From: Sinomicrobium weinanense
Lineage (GTDB): Bacteria > Bacteroidota > Bacteroidia > Flavobacteriales > Flavobacteriaceae
Assembly: GCF_018863395.1 (NCBI RefSeq)
Contig: NZ_JAHKRR010000001.1
Coordinates: forward strand, 496,001-560,000
DNA length: 64,000 bases
Reading direction: 5' to 3'
A program made the translations under genes and the position numbers. Below, one piece after another: positions 26,993 through 35,590 of this stretch (position 1 is the first letter of the stretch; every line of letters begins with the position of its first letter). The notes under the pieces were generated by a model. It saw only the letters and a list, made by a program, of their open reading frames with translations, did not search any database and had not been told where the DNA came from.

Positions 26993-27454
26993 TTAGTTAA
27001 CCTCTAAATCGAGCTGTCTTCCTTCTTCAAATGCTTTTTTATCCAATTCCGTACCTATTGCAATGCCCAATACCATTCCCACGGGCAATCCGACTCCCAG
27101 AAAAGCCATATTTCCCATGCTTATCCCGAAGATAATTCCGATCGGAATACCGAATACAGCCATTCCTAATGGTAACCATAAGTTGAGATAATGTTTTTTA
27201 GGCACTAATTTTATTTTTTTCTCAATGAGCTTAATAATTCCGTTTTGTTTTTTCCCGATCGTTTTTTTCAACGGGTTTCCATCACCCGGAATTGAGTTTA
27301 TTTCCTCAATATCTTTATTGACAGAGTTTACGATCTCCGCGGGCAGTTCCCTTTTTCTCAATTCGCTTAGAAGTTTTTCAAATTGAAGGTACGTTTTTTC
27401 GGTTTTGGTATTTTTAGTAAGGTGAGGTCTTTGTTTCAGGTTGTTAATTTTCAT
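26993..27454 (-). CDS. Unrecognised protein with a glycine-rich hairpin TM region
   Basis: 153 aa. The N-terminal about 95 residues are soluble and helical (K-T-Y-L-Q-F-E-K-L-L-S-E-L-R-K). They are followed by two closely spaced Gly-rich TM helices (about 97-142: L-G-M-A-V-F-G-I-P-I-G-I-I-F-G-I-S-M-G) and a short tail. The glycine spacing resembles glycine-zipper membrane proteins. No family or function is recognised. It has its own terminator. Confidence 0.6.
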   Translation of the reverse strand: MKINNLKQRPHLTKNTKTEKTYLQFEKLLSELRKRELPAEIVNSVNKDIEEINSIPGDGNPLKKTIGKKQNGIIKLIEKKIKLVPKKHYLNLWLPLGMAVFGIPIGIIFGISMGNMAFLGVGLPVGMVLGIAIGTELDKKAFEEGRQLDLEVN

Positions 27455-27737
27455 TTGTTCATATTTTATAGGAGGTACAAGATAGCCATAATTTATGCTT
27501 TGAGCAGGTGAATATGCAATATAATATCACTGATTTCAGTGATGCGATATTACGCAACTAATAAGATCTTTGCATAAGAAACGATCGTCCGATATAAAAT
27601 GAATGCTACCCGGTAGTGCGTTTTTTATTTATCACCCCCGGCATATATAAAAATATTCGGATGATTTTCGACGAAATAAATTTTATCTTTTGCCCGAAAA
27701 CGATCCGGAAATGTATTTTAATTATAAAAATCAGTCC

Positions 27738-30236
27738 ATGAGAACTCCTTTTATCACTGTTTTACTGCTCATTTGTTTTGCATTTTCGAATGCCCAAAAC
27801 GACACGATCTGGTTTGACGGGAATTGGAAAAAAACGACCAAAGAAAAAGCCTTTTTTTACCGGCTTCCCGTAAAAAAGGAGAAGAAACTATACCGGATAA
27901 ACGATTTTTACATCGATGGTACCAGGCAAATGACCGGGCTTTCCAGGTACAGGGATTCTGTACATCTGGAGGGTAAGGCCGTTTGGTATGATGAAAAGGG
28001 AGAGGCGATAAACGAGCAAACTTATAAAGACAATATCCTGCATGGAGTGAGCACCTTTTACAGGCCCTGGGGGTCATATGGTACCCGCCAGGAAATTACC
28101 TATCAGAACGGAAAGAAAAAAAAGGAAGTTTTTTTCGATACGGACAGGAACGGCATCCGGTTTGAAAATTACCTGGAAAAAGAGCGTATCGTTAAAAGTG
28201 TGTTTTACGGCGATGAGGGAGAACTGATCGGGAGTTTTAATGCGCAGGAACAGGAAGGGGAAAAGGTCAGCTATTATTCCAACCCCATGAAGGTCAAAAC
28301 CGTTGTGGAGATCAGGGACGGCTCCTATAAATATTCGTATTCCTTTTTCCCGAACGGGCAGGCACGGAGCACCTTTGACACCATTCAGCTCAAAAAGACC
28401 TTTTATAATGAGCAGGGAGGCCGGATAGGTGAGCTCCAATACGAAAGTAAACAGAACGGGCTGTTCTACCTGGAAGGCGAACTATATGAATATAATACGG
28501 ACGGGCGAACAATAGGGCGAATAATAGGCTATGAGAACGGCAGGCAAACCTCGGTTAAGGAGTTTAACAACAACGGTATTTTAAAACGCGAGGATATTTT
28601 AGAGAACGGCCGGGTGGTAAAAACCATCAGCTATACCGATAAAGGTGAAGAATTGGGAGTTTTCACCAAAAAGGACGACATCCTGAACGGCACTATCCGG
28701 GAAAAGAACAACGATATTATTACCTATAAAGACAATAAGGCGGTACAGGCAGTAAAGCACTACCATAGGTCTGACAAGGTGTTCGCTTCATTGGAAAATT
28801 CGGTTATTACCTTTTATGACAGCATTGGAAAATCCCTGGGCCGGCTCAGGGTAGCGCTGCAACCGGGAAAATATTTTCCGGACCTGCTGGAAAACGGAAG
28901 CTATAACCCGGCGCCGGTAGAAGGGACACTGTTCAGGATAGATTATCAAAACAGGATCGCCTTAAAAGCCCGATATAAAAACAGTAAAAAAACGGAAGAA
29001 ACAACATATAACTATCGGAGAGAAATCGGCTCCGATGAAATAAAGGGCTTCGGGGAAACGAAAGCCTATAACGAAAATGAACAACTGATAAAACGCATTA
29101 CCTATTATAGCAACGGCAGGAAGCAAAGCGAAATAAACTACAAACCGGATTCGGAAAGCACAAAGACCACAGGGATATTTTTTGATCAGGCGGGCAAACA
29201 AACAGGCGAATATAATTACGAGACCCAAACAGGTGTTCTGTACGAATTTTTTTCACAGTCCGATGATGTTGAGAAGATCATACAACGTGAAAACGGAGAA
29301 TACGTTAAACAAAAAACCTATCAACAGGTTTATAACGGTGTCCTGCGTACTTACGATATCGTGTTACGCGAAGATATTGAGGCGAATGGTAAAGCGAAAT
29401 TTTACGCTCGGCAAGGCCAGTTGATAGCGGAAGCCACTTTTATAAATGGTAAACCTACCGGGACGATCTATGATTTTAGATCGAAGGAAAAAATGGAGCT
29501 GAAAGAAGGTATGAGGCACGGTGCCTATATTAAATATGAAAGTGATGAAACAAATGTAAAAGAAGAAGGCTATTATATAAACGATAAAAAACACGGTAAG
29601 TTTATCGAATTCGTAGATGGCACGAAGCGGGTGGAAGAAAATTTTAATGCCGGGGAAAAAGAAGGTTATACCATTTATTACGATAAGAAAGGGGAGGAGG
29701 CTTCCCGGCTTCTGTATAAAAATGGCGCCCCTTATGAAGGCCGGCAAACATCCCGCTATGGCGATGAAAAAATATATGAAAAGGGTACTGTTGTAAAAGA
29801 AATAAAGAATAAAGAAAACCTGAAAACAGTAACCAATTATCTGTCGGAACAAAAATCGAGTACCACGGTCTATGACGCGAAAGGCAACAGCCTGTTGTCT
29901 TATGAGAAGGCAGACAACCGGCTGCACGGCAAGGTTGTCCGGTTTAAAAACAACAAAGCAGAACACACCGCCATTTTTTCAAAAGGCACATTAACCACAG
30001 GTACGGTATGGATAAAGACCGATAACGGCTACCGTTCAGAAGCCTATTCTCAAGTGAACAAGGACAACAATAAAACAAGCATAAAAACCTATAATAAAGA
30101 AGGAGAACTTCTTTTCAGCGGGGAAATCAATCCGGCCCTTTATACAGATTATAGCGAACGGATTTTAGATCATAAACTGGGCATTAAAACATATATTTCT
30201 GACCGGGACCTTTTTATCGAAGAACTCGGCGACTGA
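27738..30236 (+). CDS. Large secreted MORN/YwqK-like repeat protein
   Basis: 832 aa from the ATG at 27738, which starts a clear signal peptide (cleavage after about residue 19, SNAQ). The rest is a long run of about 20-25-residue beta-hairpin units of the type Y-x-x-x-G-x-x-x-x-x-x-x-Y-x-x-G. Examples include K-D-N-I-L-H-G-V-S-T-F-Y, N-G-K-P-T-G-T-I-Y-D-F, E-G-M-R-H-G-A-Y-I-K-Y, I-N-D-K-K-H-G-K-F-I-E-F and N-A-G-E-K-E-G-Y-T-I-Y-Y. These are MORN-like repeats as in the YwqK family. Several of those units lie about residues 580-680, and more degenerate ones are elsewhere. Probably cell-surface or periplasmic; a scaffold or binding role is inferred. Confidence 0.75.
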   Translation: MRTPFITVLLLICFAFSNAQNDTIWFDGNWKKTTKEKAFFYRLPVKKEKKLYRINDFYIDGTRQMTGLSRYRDSVHLEGKAVWYDEKGEAINEQTYKDNILHGVSTFYRPWGSYGTRQEITYQNGKKKKEVFFDTDRNGIRFENYLEKERIVKSVFYGDEGELIGSFNAQEQEGEKVSYYSNPMKVKTVVEIRDGSYKYSYSFFPNGQARSTFDTIQLKKTFYNEQGGRIGELQYESKQNGLFYLEGELYEYNTDGRTIGRIIGYENGRQTSVKEFNNNGILKREDILENGRVVKTISYTDKGEELGVFTKKDDILNGTIREKNNDIITYKDNKAVQAVKHYHRSDKVFASLENSVITFYDSIGKSLGRLRVALQPGKYFPDLLENGSYNPAPVEGTLFRIDYQNRIALKARYKNSKKTEETTYNYRREIGSDEIKGFGETKAYNENEQLIKRITYYSNGRKQSEINYKPDSESTKTTGIFFDQAGKQTGEYNYETQTGVLYEFFSQSDDVEKIIQRENGEYVKQKTYQQVYNGVLRTYDIVLREDIEANGKAKFYARQGQLIAEATFINGKPTGTIYDFRSKEKMELKEGMRHGAYIKYESDETNVKEEGYYINDKKHGKFIEFVDGTKRVEENFNAGEKEGYTIYYDKKGEEASRLLYKNGAPYEGRQTSRYGDEKIYEKGTVVKEIKNKENLKTVTNYLSEQKSSTTVYDAKGNSLLSYEKADNRLHGKVVRFKNNKAEHTAIFSKGTLTTGTVWIKTDNGYRSEAYSQVNKDNNKTSIKTYNKEGELLFSGEINPALYTDYSERILDHKLGIKTYISDRDLFIEELGD

Positions 30237-30277
30237 TTATTCCGGTGTAACGGATGCCTGCCCCGGATAATTCAGTT

Positions 30278-30670
30278 TTATTTCAGCCTTTTCAATACCC
30301 CTTTCCGCTTTACGATGTTTTTATAGTCCCACTGGATGTTTCGTGATTTTTCGAGCCAGCGTTTCACATCGTCACGGTTTATTTGATCGATATGGGTATA
30401 ACGTATGGAACCGTCCTTGAATTTCCCGGTGGTGGGTTTGAGCTGTTCTTCGTCAAAACCGGCCCCGCTCCAGAAAAACAGGCGTATGCAGTCTTTTAAT
30501 TTGCTGTACCCCACAATGGGGTTGCCTTGCAGGAACCACACCGGGTGACCGTGCCATATCTTGTTTTCGGCTTCGGGCAGGTTATGGCAAATCTCTTCTG
30601 CCAGGGTATTGCAGATCTCCCTGTCCGCGTTTGCTTGAGAATTGTTATAGGCCTTAATTTCCCTGTTCAT
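30278..30670 (-). CDS. DUF1801 (YdhG-like) protein
   Basis: 130 aa. I-W-H-G-H-P-V-W-F (about residues 38-46), V-G-Y-S-K-L-K-D-C-I-R-L-F-F-W-S-G (about 53-69) and the C-terminal K-R-K-G are typical of DUF1801 proteins, a frataxin-like fold of unknown biochemical role. Cytoplasmic. It starts 19 nt after the stop of the upstream alpha/beta hydrolase gene and is probably co-transcribed with it. Confidence 0.8.
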   Translation of the reverse strand: MNREIKAYNNSQANADREICNTLAEEICHNLPEAENKIWHGHPVWFLQGNPIVGYSKLKDCIRLFFWSGAGFDEEQLKPTTGKFKDGSIRYTHIDQINRDDVKRWLEKSRNIQWDYKNIVKRKGVLKRLK

Positions 30671-30688
30671 GTTGTTTGATTGATTGGT

Positions 30689-31591
30689 TCATTTTTTTAA
30701 CCGGTCATTAAACCAGTGTATGACAACATCGTTAAGTTCCTTTTTTTTGTCAGAGAAAAAGTGATCTGTTTCGAACTTTTTCAACTCAAAATCATAATTC
30801 AGTTTTGTCAGATCTTTGGCGATTTTGTCTGCCTGAACGGGGTTTACCCTTTTGTCCCGGGTTCCGCATAAAATCAGTAAACTACTTTTTTTACTCAGCT
30901 CGTCGCTCCAATAGATAACGGAACGTTTTTTTAGTTCAGTGTCCTTGTGTTTCCAATAACCCGGAATACATGCTGCAATCACTTTAGATTCCAGTGCGGG
31001 GCGGTCTGCTATAATGCCAAATAAATCTGTCGGGGCATTGCCCACAATGGCAGTTTTGATCTCGTCGGACTTTTGAAGGGCAAGATATGTCATCATTCCA
31101 CCTCTTGACCAGCCGAACATCCCGATACGATCAGGGTTGGCTTTTTTGATCTCCTTCACGGTTTCCGTCAGGGCCAGGACATCATTGATTTCCGAACCGC
31201 CGAATTCATCTTTTTCCCGATAATTACTTCCGACAATTACATAACCCTGTGCGGCCAGTTTGGAAGTATAAAGTATCATGGTCGAAATCGTTAATGGTGC
31301 AAAATCCCGGTTCCCGCCACGATTGAAGATCACAACCGGGTATTTTTCATCTTTTTTCGGCTCGATTAAGATCCCGTTGACCTGTATGGAGTCACTCCGG
31401 TAGGTAATAAAGTAAAAATTTAATGTATTGAGGTGTTCAAAACCGGAAATTAAGGTGTCATTTTCTGAAATTTTATCCCAGAGCTGCGTCTGTGAGATAT
31501 CTACCGCTCTTTTCGACAGGATCTTTCCGTTTTGAGCACAGATGTAGCCTGAAAGTTGAAGTAAAACAAGTAGTGATATAATCTTATTCAT
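30689..31591 (-). CDS. Secreted alpha/beta hydrolase (prolyl-oligopeptidase-like)
   Basis: 300 aa from the ATG at 31591, which opens a signal peptide (cleavage after about residue 20, ICAQ). The nucleophile elbow is G-W-S-R-G-G (about residues 158-163). The preceding V-I-F-N-R-G-G-N-R-D-F forms the oxyanion-hole loop. The acid and base residues are expected in C-G-T-R-D-K-R-V (Asp about 246) and D-H-F (His about 278). Shape and motifs fit S9-type peptidases or esterases. Probably periplasmic; substrate unknown. Confidence 0.85.
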   Translation of the reverse strand: MNKIISLLVLLQLSGYICAQNGKILSKRAVDISQTQLWDKISENDTLISGFEHLNTLNFYFITYRSDSIQVNGILIEPKKDEKYPVVIFNRGGNRDFAPLTISTMILYTSKLAAQGYVIVGSNYREKDEFGGSEINDVLALTETVKEIKKANPDRIGMFGWSRGGMMTYLALQKSDEIKTAIVGNAPTDLFGIIADRPALESKVIAACIPGYWKHKDTELKKRSVIYWSDELSKKSSLLILCGTRDKRVNPVQADKIAKDLTKLNYDFELKKFETDHFFSDKKKELNDVVIHWFNDRLKK

Positions 31592-31785
31592 GGGACCTGG
31601 TTTAAAGCGATCTTTAATTTTTACAGCAGGAACTTTCAAATGAATACCAAAAGATGAAATGTGCCGTAATCCGGGAAATCTTTGTAATTTCAATGAATAA
31701 ATTTGCAATTTTCTAATTTACGGACTGATCCATCGAATTACAAAACCTTATTTACTGTTAAAAGTAACAAACAAACCCCACAGTA

Positions 31786-32157
31786 ATGCAAAATAAGAAT
31801 GAGACCATCAGAATAGTTCCGAATATTTATTCAAATGATATGACCGACTGTAAGAAATTCTACGTGGAATTTCTGGGGCTGAAACTAGTAATGGATATGG
31901 AGTGGATATATACATTTGCTTCCGAAAAAAATCCCCTGGCCCAGATCTCGGTTATAAAAAATGAGAACATAGCCCCTTTAGATAACAGTGCTGTATTTAT
32001 CTCTATGGAAGTATCCGATGTCAACAATAAATACGAACGGGCCAAGCAACTGGGCTGGGATATCGTCTATGATATCAGGAACGAACCCTGGGGTGTACGC
32101 CGCTTTTTTGTAAAAGACCCGAATGGGGCTACCATAAATGTGTTAAGTCATTTATAA
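31786..32157 (+). CDS. VOC-family protein (glyoxalase/bleomycin-resistance-like)
   Basis: 123 aa, a single cytoplasmic VOC domain. It has P-N-I-Y-S-N-D-M-T-D-C-K-K-F-Y-V-E-F-L-G-L (about residues 13-33) at the start and W-G-V-R-R-F-F-V-K-D-P-N-G-A-T-I-N-V-L-S-H (about 102-122) at the end, the usual beta-alpha-beta-beta-beta frame. The usual metal-ligand Glu at the end is replaced (T-I-N-V), so metal-dependent catalysis is doubtful and a binding role is possible. Confidence 0.85.
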   Translation: MQNKNETIRIVPNIYSNDMTDCKKFYVEFLGLKLVMDMEWIYTFASEKNPLAQISVIKNENIAPLDNSAVFISMEVSDVNNKYERAKQLGWDIVYDIRNEPWGVRRFFVKDPNGATINVLSHL

Positions 32158-32165
32158 AAACAGCT

Positions 32166-32603
32166 TTAGTTTTTAAAACCTTCAGGGACTAATTCTCTTA
32201 AGGGGTTTCCGCCGTCTATAAAGAGTTTGCCGTTCTTTTTAAGTAGTCCGGAAATTTTTTTCAGGGCTTCCTGTTCAATTTCCGGGTGCCGTCCGTCCAG
32301 GGCTCCGACCCTTATGGCAAAAGCAAAATCAAAAGGTTCTTCTCCCGGCAGTTCCAGTGCTTCAATTTTTGCCTGTACGAATTTAAGCGCTCCCTTTTCA
32401 ATTTCTTTTTGCGCGTTTTTGGTGGCTTGAGCAATGGCTTTCGGGGAACGGTCCACGGCCAGGACGTAACCGTTTTCTACCCGGTTCACAATTTCGCGTG
32501 CAGCGAGCCCCGTGCCACACCCGACTTCTAATACCCGGATACCGTTCTTTAATGGAAGGGCGTCTACAATTTCTGCCAGCCTGTTGGAAATTTTTTGTGC
32601 CAT
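32166..32603 (-). CDS. Class I SAM-dependent methyltransferase
   Basis: 145 aa, a short Rossmann methyltransferase. Motif I is V-L-E-V-G-C-G-T-G (about residues 25-33). The acidic residue after beta2 is in V-L-A-V-D-R-S (about 46-52), and motif III-like F-D-F-A-F-A-I-R-V-G lies near 93-102. The C-terminal end is short, with no obvious substrate domain beyond the core, so it may be a minimal methyltransferase or a truncated one. It lies 44 nt downstream of the AraC regulator gene on the same strand. Confidence 0.85.
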   Translation of the reverse strand: MAQKISNRLAEIVDALPLKNGIRVLEVGCGTGLAAREIVNRVENGYVLAVDRSPKAIAQATKNAQKEIEKGALKFVQAKIEALELPGEEPFDFAFAIRVGALDGRHPEIEQEALKKISGLLKKNGKLFIDGGNPLRELVPEGFKN

Positions 32604-32647
32604 GGTGTCTCAGGTTCATTTTAATTTAATGTTGTTTAGTACCCTTT

Positions 32648-33436
32648 CTAAAGGTGGAACCGGGCAGGGGATTGGCCCGTGTATTTCCGGAACATATGGA
32701 TAAAGGTGCTGGGGTTTTCATATCCCAGGTCATATCCTATTTCTTTTACCGGCCGCTGCTCGTTTAGCTGTTTAATGGCTTCCAGTATTTTTAGCCTGGT
32801 CCGCCATTCGCCGAAACTCATACCGAGTTCCCTGATAAACAGGCGCGAAAGGGTGCGTGTACTGACATGGGCCAGGGCGGCGTAAAAAGACAGGGGTTTC
32901 TTCTCCGATATTTGAGCAATCAGGGCTTTAGTGACCTGTTGCACCCGGGGTTCGTCACTTGTGGGCAGGAAGAGCGAAGCGGGTTTTATATGCCCGAGTT
33001 CATCTACCAGTACACCGGCCATCCTCAACACACGGGGCGATGATAAGCGGGCTTCCGGGAATGAGGTCATTTTCAGGATCAGTTCTTTCAGCAGGGGGTT
33101 CATATCAAATGCAAAACACTTGTCCGGCAGGTTTTTAGTCACCGAAGGATCGAAGAACAAGGTCCGGACCCTCACATTATCGGGAAAATATACCTGGTGT
33201 TCTTCAAGGCCGGGGATCCATATGCCCTGCGTGGGGGTTACGGTCCAGAGCTGCCCGGAAGTAACGACCTTCATAATTCCCTGGTCGGCATATATAACCT
33301 GTGCCCTGGGATGTAAATGAGCCGCTTCGCAGCGCCCGTGGGTTATGGTTTTGGAATAGGCGGTAACCGGACGCCGGGGATTTATTTCAAACCCGAGGCC
33401 GAGTCCGCTTATGATTGTCTCTTTTTCTGTATTCAT
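32648..33436 (-). CDS. AraC-family regulator with cupin-like sensor
   Basis: 262 aa. The N-terminal cupin-type domain (about 1-140) contains H-L-H-P-R-A-Q-V-I-Y-A and G-I-W-I-P-G-L-E-E-H, as in the NimR/YdeE-type AraC group. The HTH domain (about 165-260) has L-A-H-V-S-T-R-T-L-S-R-L-F, L-G-Y-E-N-P-S-T-F-I-H-M-F and Y-T-G-Q-S-P-A-R-F. It is divergent from leuA (71-bp gap) and upstream of the methyltransferase. Members of this group often control a neighbouring exporter, but none is adjacent here. Confidence 0.9.
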   Translation of the reverse strand: MNTEKETIISGLGLGFEINPRRPVTAYSKTITHGRCEAAHLHPRAQVIYADQGIMKVVTSGQLWTVTPTQGIWIPGLEEHQVYFPDNVRVRTLFFDPSVTKNLPDKCFAFDMNPLLKELILKMTSFPEARLSSPRVLRMAGVLVDELGHIKPASLFLPTSDEPRVQQVTKALIAQISEKKPLSFYAALAHVSTRTLSRLFIRELGMSFGEWRTRLKILEAIKQLNEQRPVKEIGYDLGYENPSTFIHMFRKYTGQSPARFHL

Positions 33437-33452
33437 TGTCTAAATATAGTAA

Positions 33453-33481
33453 TTGTGTCATAATTACGGTTCAGATCTTTG
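33453..33481 (+). promoter_or_regulatory. Candidate Bacteroidota-type promoter of leuA
   Basis: TTG at 33453-33455 and GATCTTTG at 33474-33481 (one mismatch to TAnnTTTG) are separated by 18 nt, close to the -33/-7 spacing of Bacteroidota sigma-A promoters. The leuA ATG is 26 nt downstream. It lies in the 71-bp divergent region shared with the AraC gene, which suggests shared control. Confidence 0.4.
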
Positions 33482-33506
33482 CAGAAAGATATAAATCCGT
33501 GAAGCT

Positions 33507-35195
33507 ATGTTACAGGACCCCGGAAAAAAATACAGCCCGAATAAACTTTTGAATTTGCCCGACAGGAAATGGCCCGACAGGGTGCAGCAATGCCCTCCCG
33601 TATGGTGTAGTGTAGATATGAGAGATGGCAACCAGGCGCTTATAAACCCTATGGGTGCTTCCCGGAAAAGGCGTTTTTTCGACCTGCTGACACGTATGGG
33701 GTTTAAAGAGGTCGAAGTCGGTTTTCCCGCGGCTTCCTCAACCGATTACAACTATGTCCGCGAACTGATCGAAGAAGGGAAGATCCCCGATGATGTCACG
33801 GTCCAGGTTATGACACAGGCCAGGCCTGCACTGATACAAACCACTTTTGAGGCGCTTCGGGGCGTTCCCCGGGCCATTGTTCACCTCTACAATGCCACGG
33901 CTCCCTTTTTCAGGGATGTGGTTTTCGGCGTGGACCGCAAAGGTTGTATCCGGATAGCCACAGATGCCGCGAGGGCGGTGAAGCGGCAGATGGAGCAATA
34001 TCCCGGAAGCCGGTGGACCTTTCAGTACTCCCCGGAAACATTCTGCTTTACCGAACCCGATTTCGGATTGGAAATATGCAATGCCGTGATCGCGGAATTT
34101 GACCCTACGCCCGAAAATAAAATGATACTCAACCTTCCCACTACCGTAGAAGTATCCACCCCCAATGTCTTTGCCGATCATATAGAATGGTTTTGCAGGC
34201 ATATAGACCGGAGGGACAGCCTAATAATCAGTGTTCACCCGCATAACGACCGGGGCACCGCCGTTGCCACCGCCGAGCTGGCCTGTCTTGCCGGGGCAGA
34301 ACGGGTTGAAGGTACTTTGTTCGGCAACGGGGAACGTACGGGAAATGTGGATATCATGACCCTGGCATTGAACCTCTATACCTCCGGAATAGCCCCCGGA
34401 CTGGATTTCTCTGATATGGACACGGTGGCCCGGGAAGTAACGCATTGCAACCAGTTGCCCGTACACCCCAGGCATCCCTATGCCGGGGAGCTGGTCTTTA
34501 CGGCTTTTTCCGGTTCGCACCAGGATGCCATTAAAAAAGGTTTTGCCGCCCGTAAAGCAGATCCCGGGGGATTATGGGAAGTTCCTTACCTGCCCGTCGA
34601 CCCTGCGGACCTCGGTCGTAATTACGAAGCTATTATCAGGGTAAACAGTCAGTCGGGGAAGGGGGGCGTTGCGTATGTACTGGAACAGCACGGCATTGTC
34701 CTGCCCCGGGAATTGCAGATAGAGTTCAGCCGTATCGTTCAGGAAGAAACGGAGAGGGCAGGAGGAGAGATCTCTGAAGCACAGTTGCTGGACAGCTTTT
34801 CCAGGACGTATTTTTCTGATCCGGCGCCATACCGGCTAAGGTCCCTGGAAGAAAGGAAAGAAAATACGAAGGCCCATATCACGGCCAGCCTGGAAACTCC
34901 CGGAAATACCCTTATGGTAGAGGGGACGGGAGATACTTTGCAGGCAGCCTTTGCAGCGGGCTGCGTAAAACACGGACTTTGTACTGAAATTACGGATATT
35001 CCCTGTAACAGAACCAAAACGTATGGGGGGAAAGAAATATACAGCTTTGTGAAAGTCAGGTCCGGAGCGCACGATCTCTTCGGGGCAGGGAGGGACAGGA
35101 ACGAAGCGAGGGCCTTTGTAAAAGCGGTGCTTTGCGCGATAAACCGCGGTATATCCAAAGCATTGCTAAATAGTAATATAGTTGAAAATCAGTGA
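33507..35195 (+). CDS. leuA: 2-isopropylmalate synthase, long actinobacterial/yeast-type form
   Basis: 562 aa. The TIM-barrel domain opens with C-S-V-D-M-R-D-G-N-Q-A-L (about residues 31-42), the LeuA form of the HMGL-like active site. It contains S-V-H-P-H-N-D-R-G-T-A-V-A-T-A-E (about 241-256; the HxH metal ligands) and L-F-G-N-G-E-R-T-G-N-V-D (about 274-285). A LeuA C-terminal regulatory domain follows from about 440, where leucine feedback normally acts. It is the long type known from actinobacteria and fungi rather than the shorter enzyme usual in leuABCD operons. No other leu gene is nearby; only the divergent AraC regulator adjoins it. Confidence 0.93.
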   Translation: MLQDPGKKYSPNKLLNLPDRKWPDRVQQCPPVWCSVDMRDGNQALINPMGASRKRRFFDLLTRMGFKEVEVGFPAASSTDYNYVRELIEEGKIPDDVTVQVMTQARPALIQTTFEALRGVPRAIVHLYNATAPFFRDVVFGVDRKGCIRIATDAARAVKRQMEQYPGSRWTFQYSPETFCFTEPDFGLEICNAVIAEFDPTPENKMILNLPTTVEVSTPNVFADHIEWFCRHIDRRDSLIISVHPHNDRGTAVATAELACLAGAERVEGTLFGNGERTGNVDIMTLALNLYTSGIAPGLDFSDMDTVAREVTHCNQLPVHPRHPYAGELVFTAFSGSHQDAIKKGFAARKADPGGLWEVPYLPVDPADLGRNYEAIIRVNSQSGKGGVAYVLEQHGIVLPRELQIEFSRIVQEETERAGGEISEAQLLDSFSRTYFSDPAPYRLRSLEERKENTKAHITASLETPGNTLMVEGTGDTLQAAFAAGCVKHGLCTEITDIPCNRTKTYGGKEIYSFVKVRSGAHDLFGAGRDRNEARAFVKAVLCAINRGISKALLNSNIVENQ

Positions 35196-35390
35196 TGTAA
35201 AAAAGGTATGTATCGTATTTTATGTGTTTTTATTGGGGAAAATTAACTTTTATTGGTATTTTTGATACGCAATTAACATTTACTGCCAAACGACCGGGGA
35301 AAGGAAATAGCTTTCGGCGTTTTCTTTTCTCAAAATCCAGGTTTTAGTCAAATTACCCCAAAAATGAGCATACCGTAAAAATGGTGTGCG

Positions 35391-35412
35391 GGCCCCCTGG
35401 AGGGCCTTTTTT
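35391..35412 (+). terminator. Terminator downstream of leuA
   Basis: GGCCC-CCTGGA-GGGCC is followed by TTTTTT, about 195 nt after the leuA stop codon. A second hairpin follows about 30 nt further on. Confidence 0.7.
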
Positions 35413-35443
35413 AGACATGGCCCTTTCGTATATATTGATATAG

Positions 35444-35492
35444 AAACACCTCCCAAAAAGTGTTCTTCAGGCACTTTCCGGAGGTGTTTTTT
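35444..35492 (+). terminator. Second hairpin terminator, possibly bidirectional
   Basis: AAACACCTCC (35444-35453) pairs with GGAGGTGTTT (35480-35489), followed by TTT. Inside, AAAAAGTG pairs with CACTTT. It separates leuA from the convergent aldo/keto reductase gene. Confidence 0.7.
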
Positions 35493-35590
35493 ATAATCAG
35501 TTCCTGCCTTACCGGCTGGTAAACCTGCCCTTTGGCTCTGCTCAGGACCAAACCCGAAACTGGCAACCGGCAACCGTCCAACAAAGGAAA

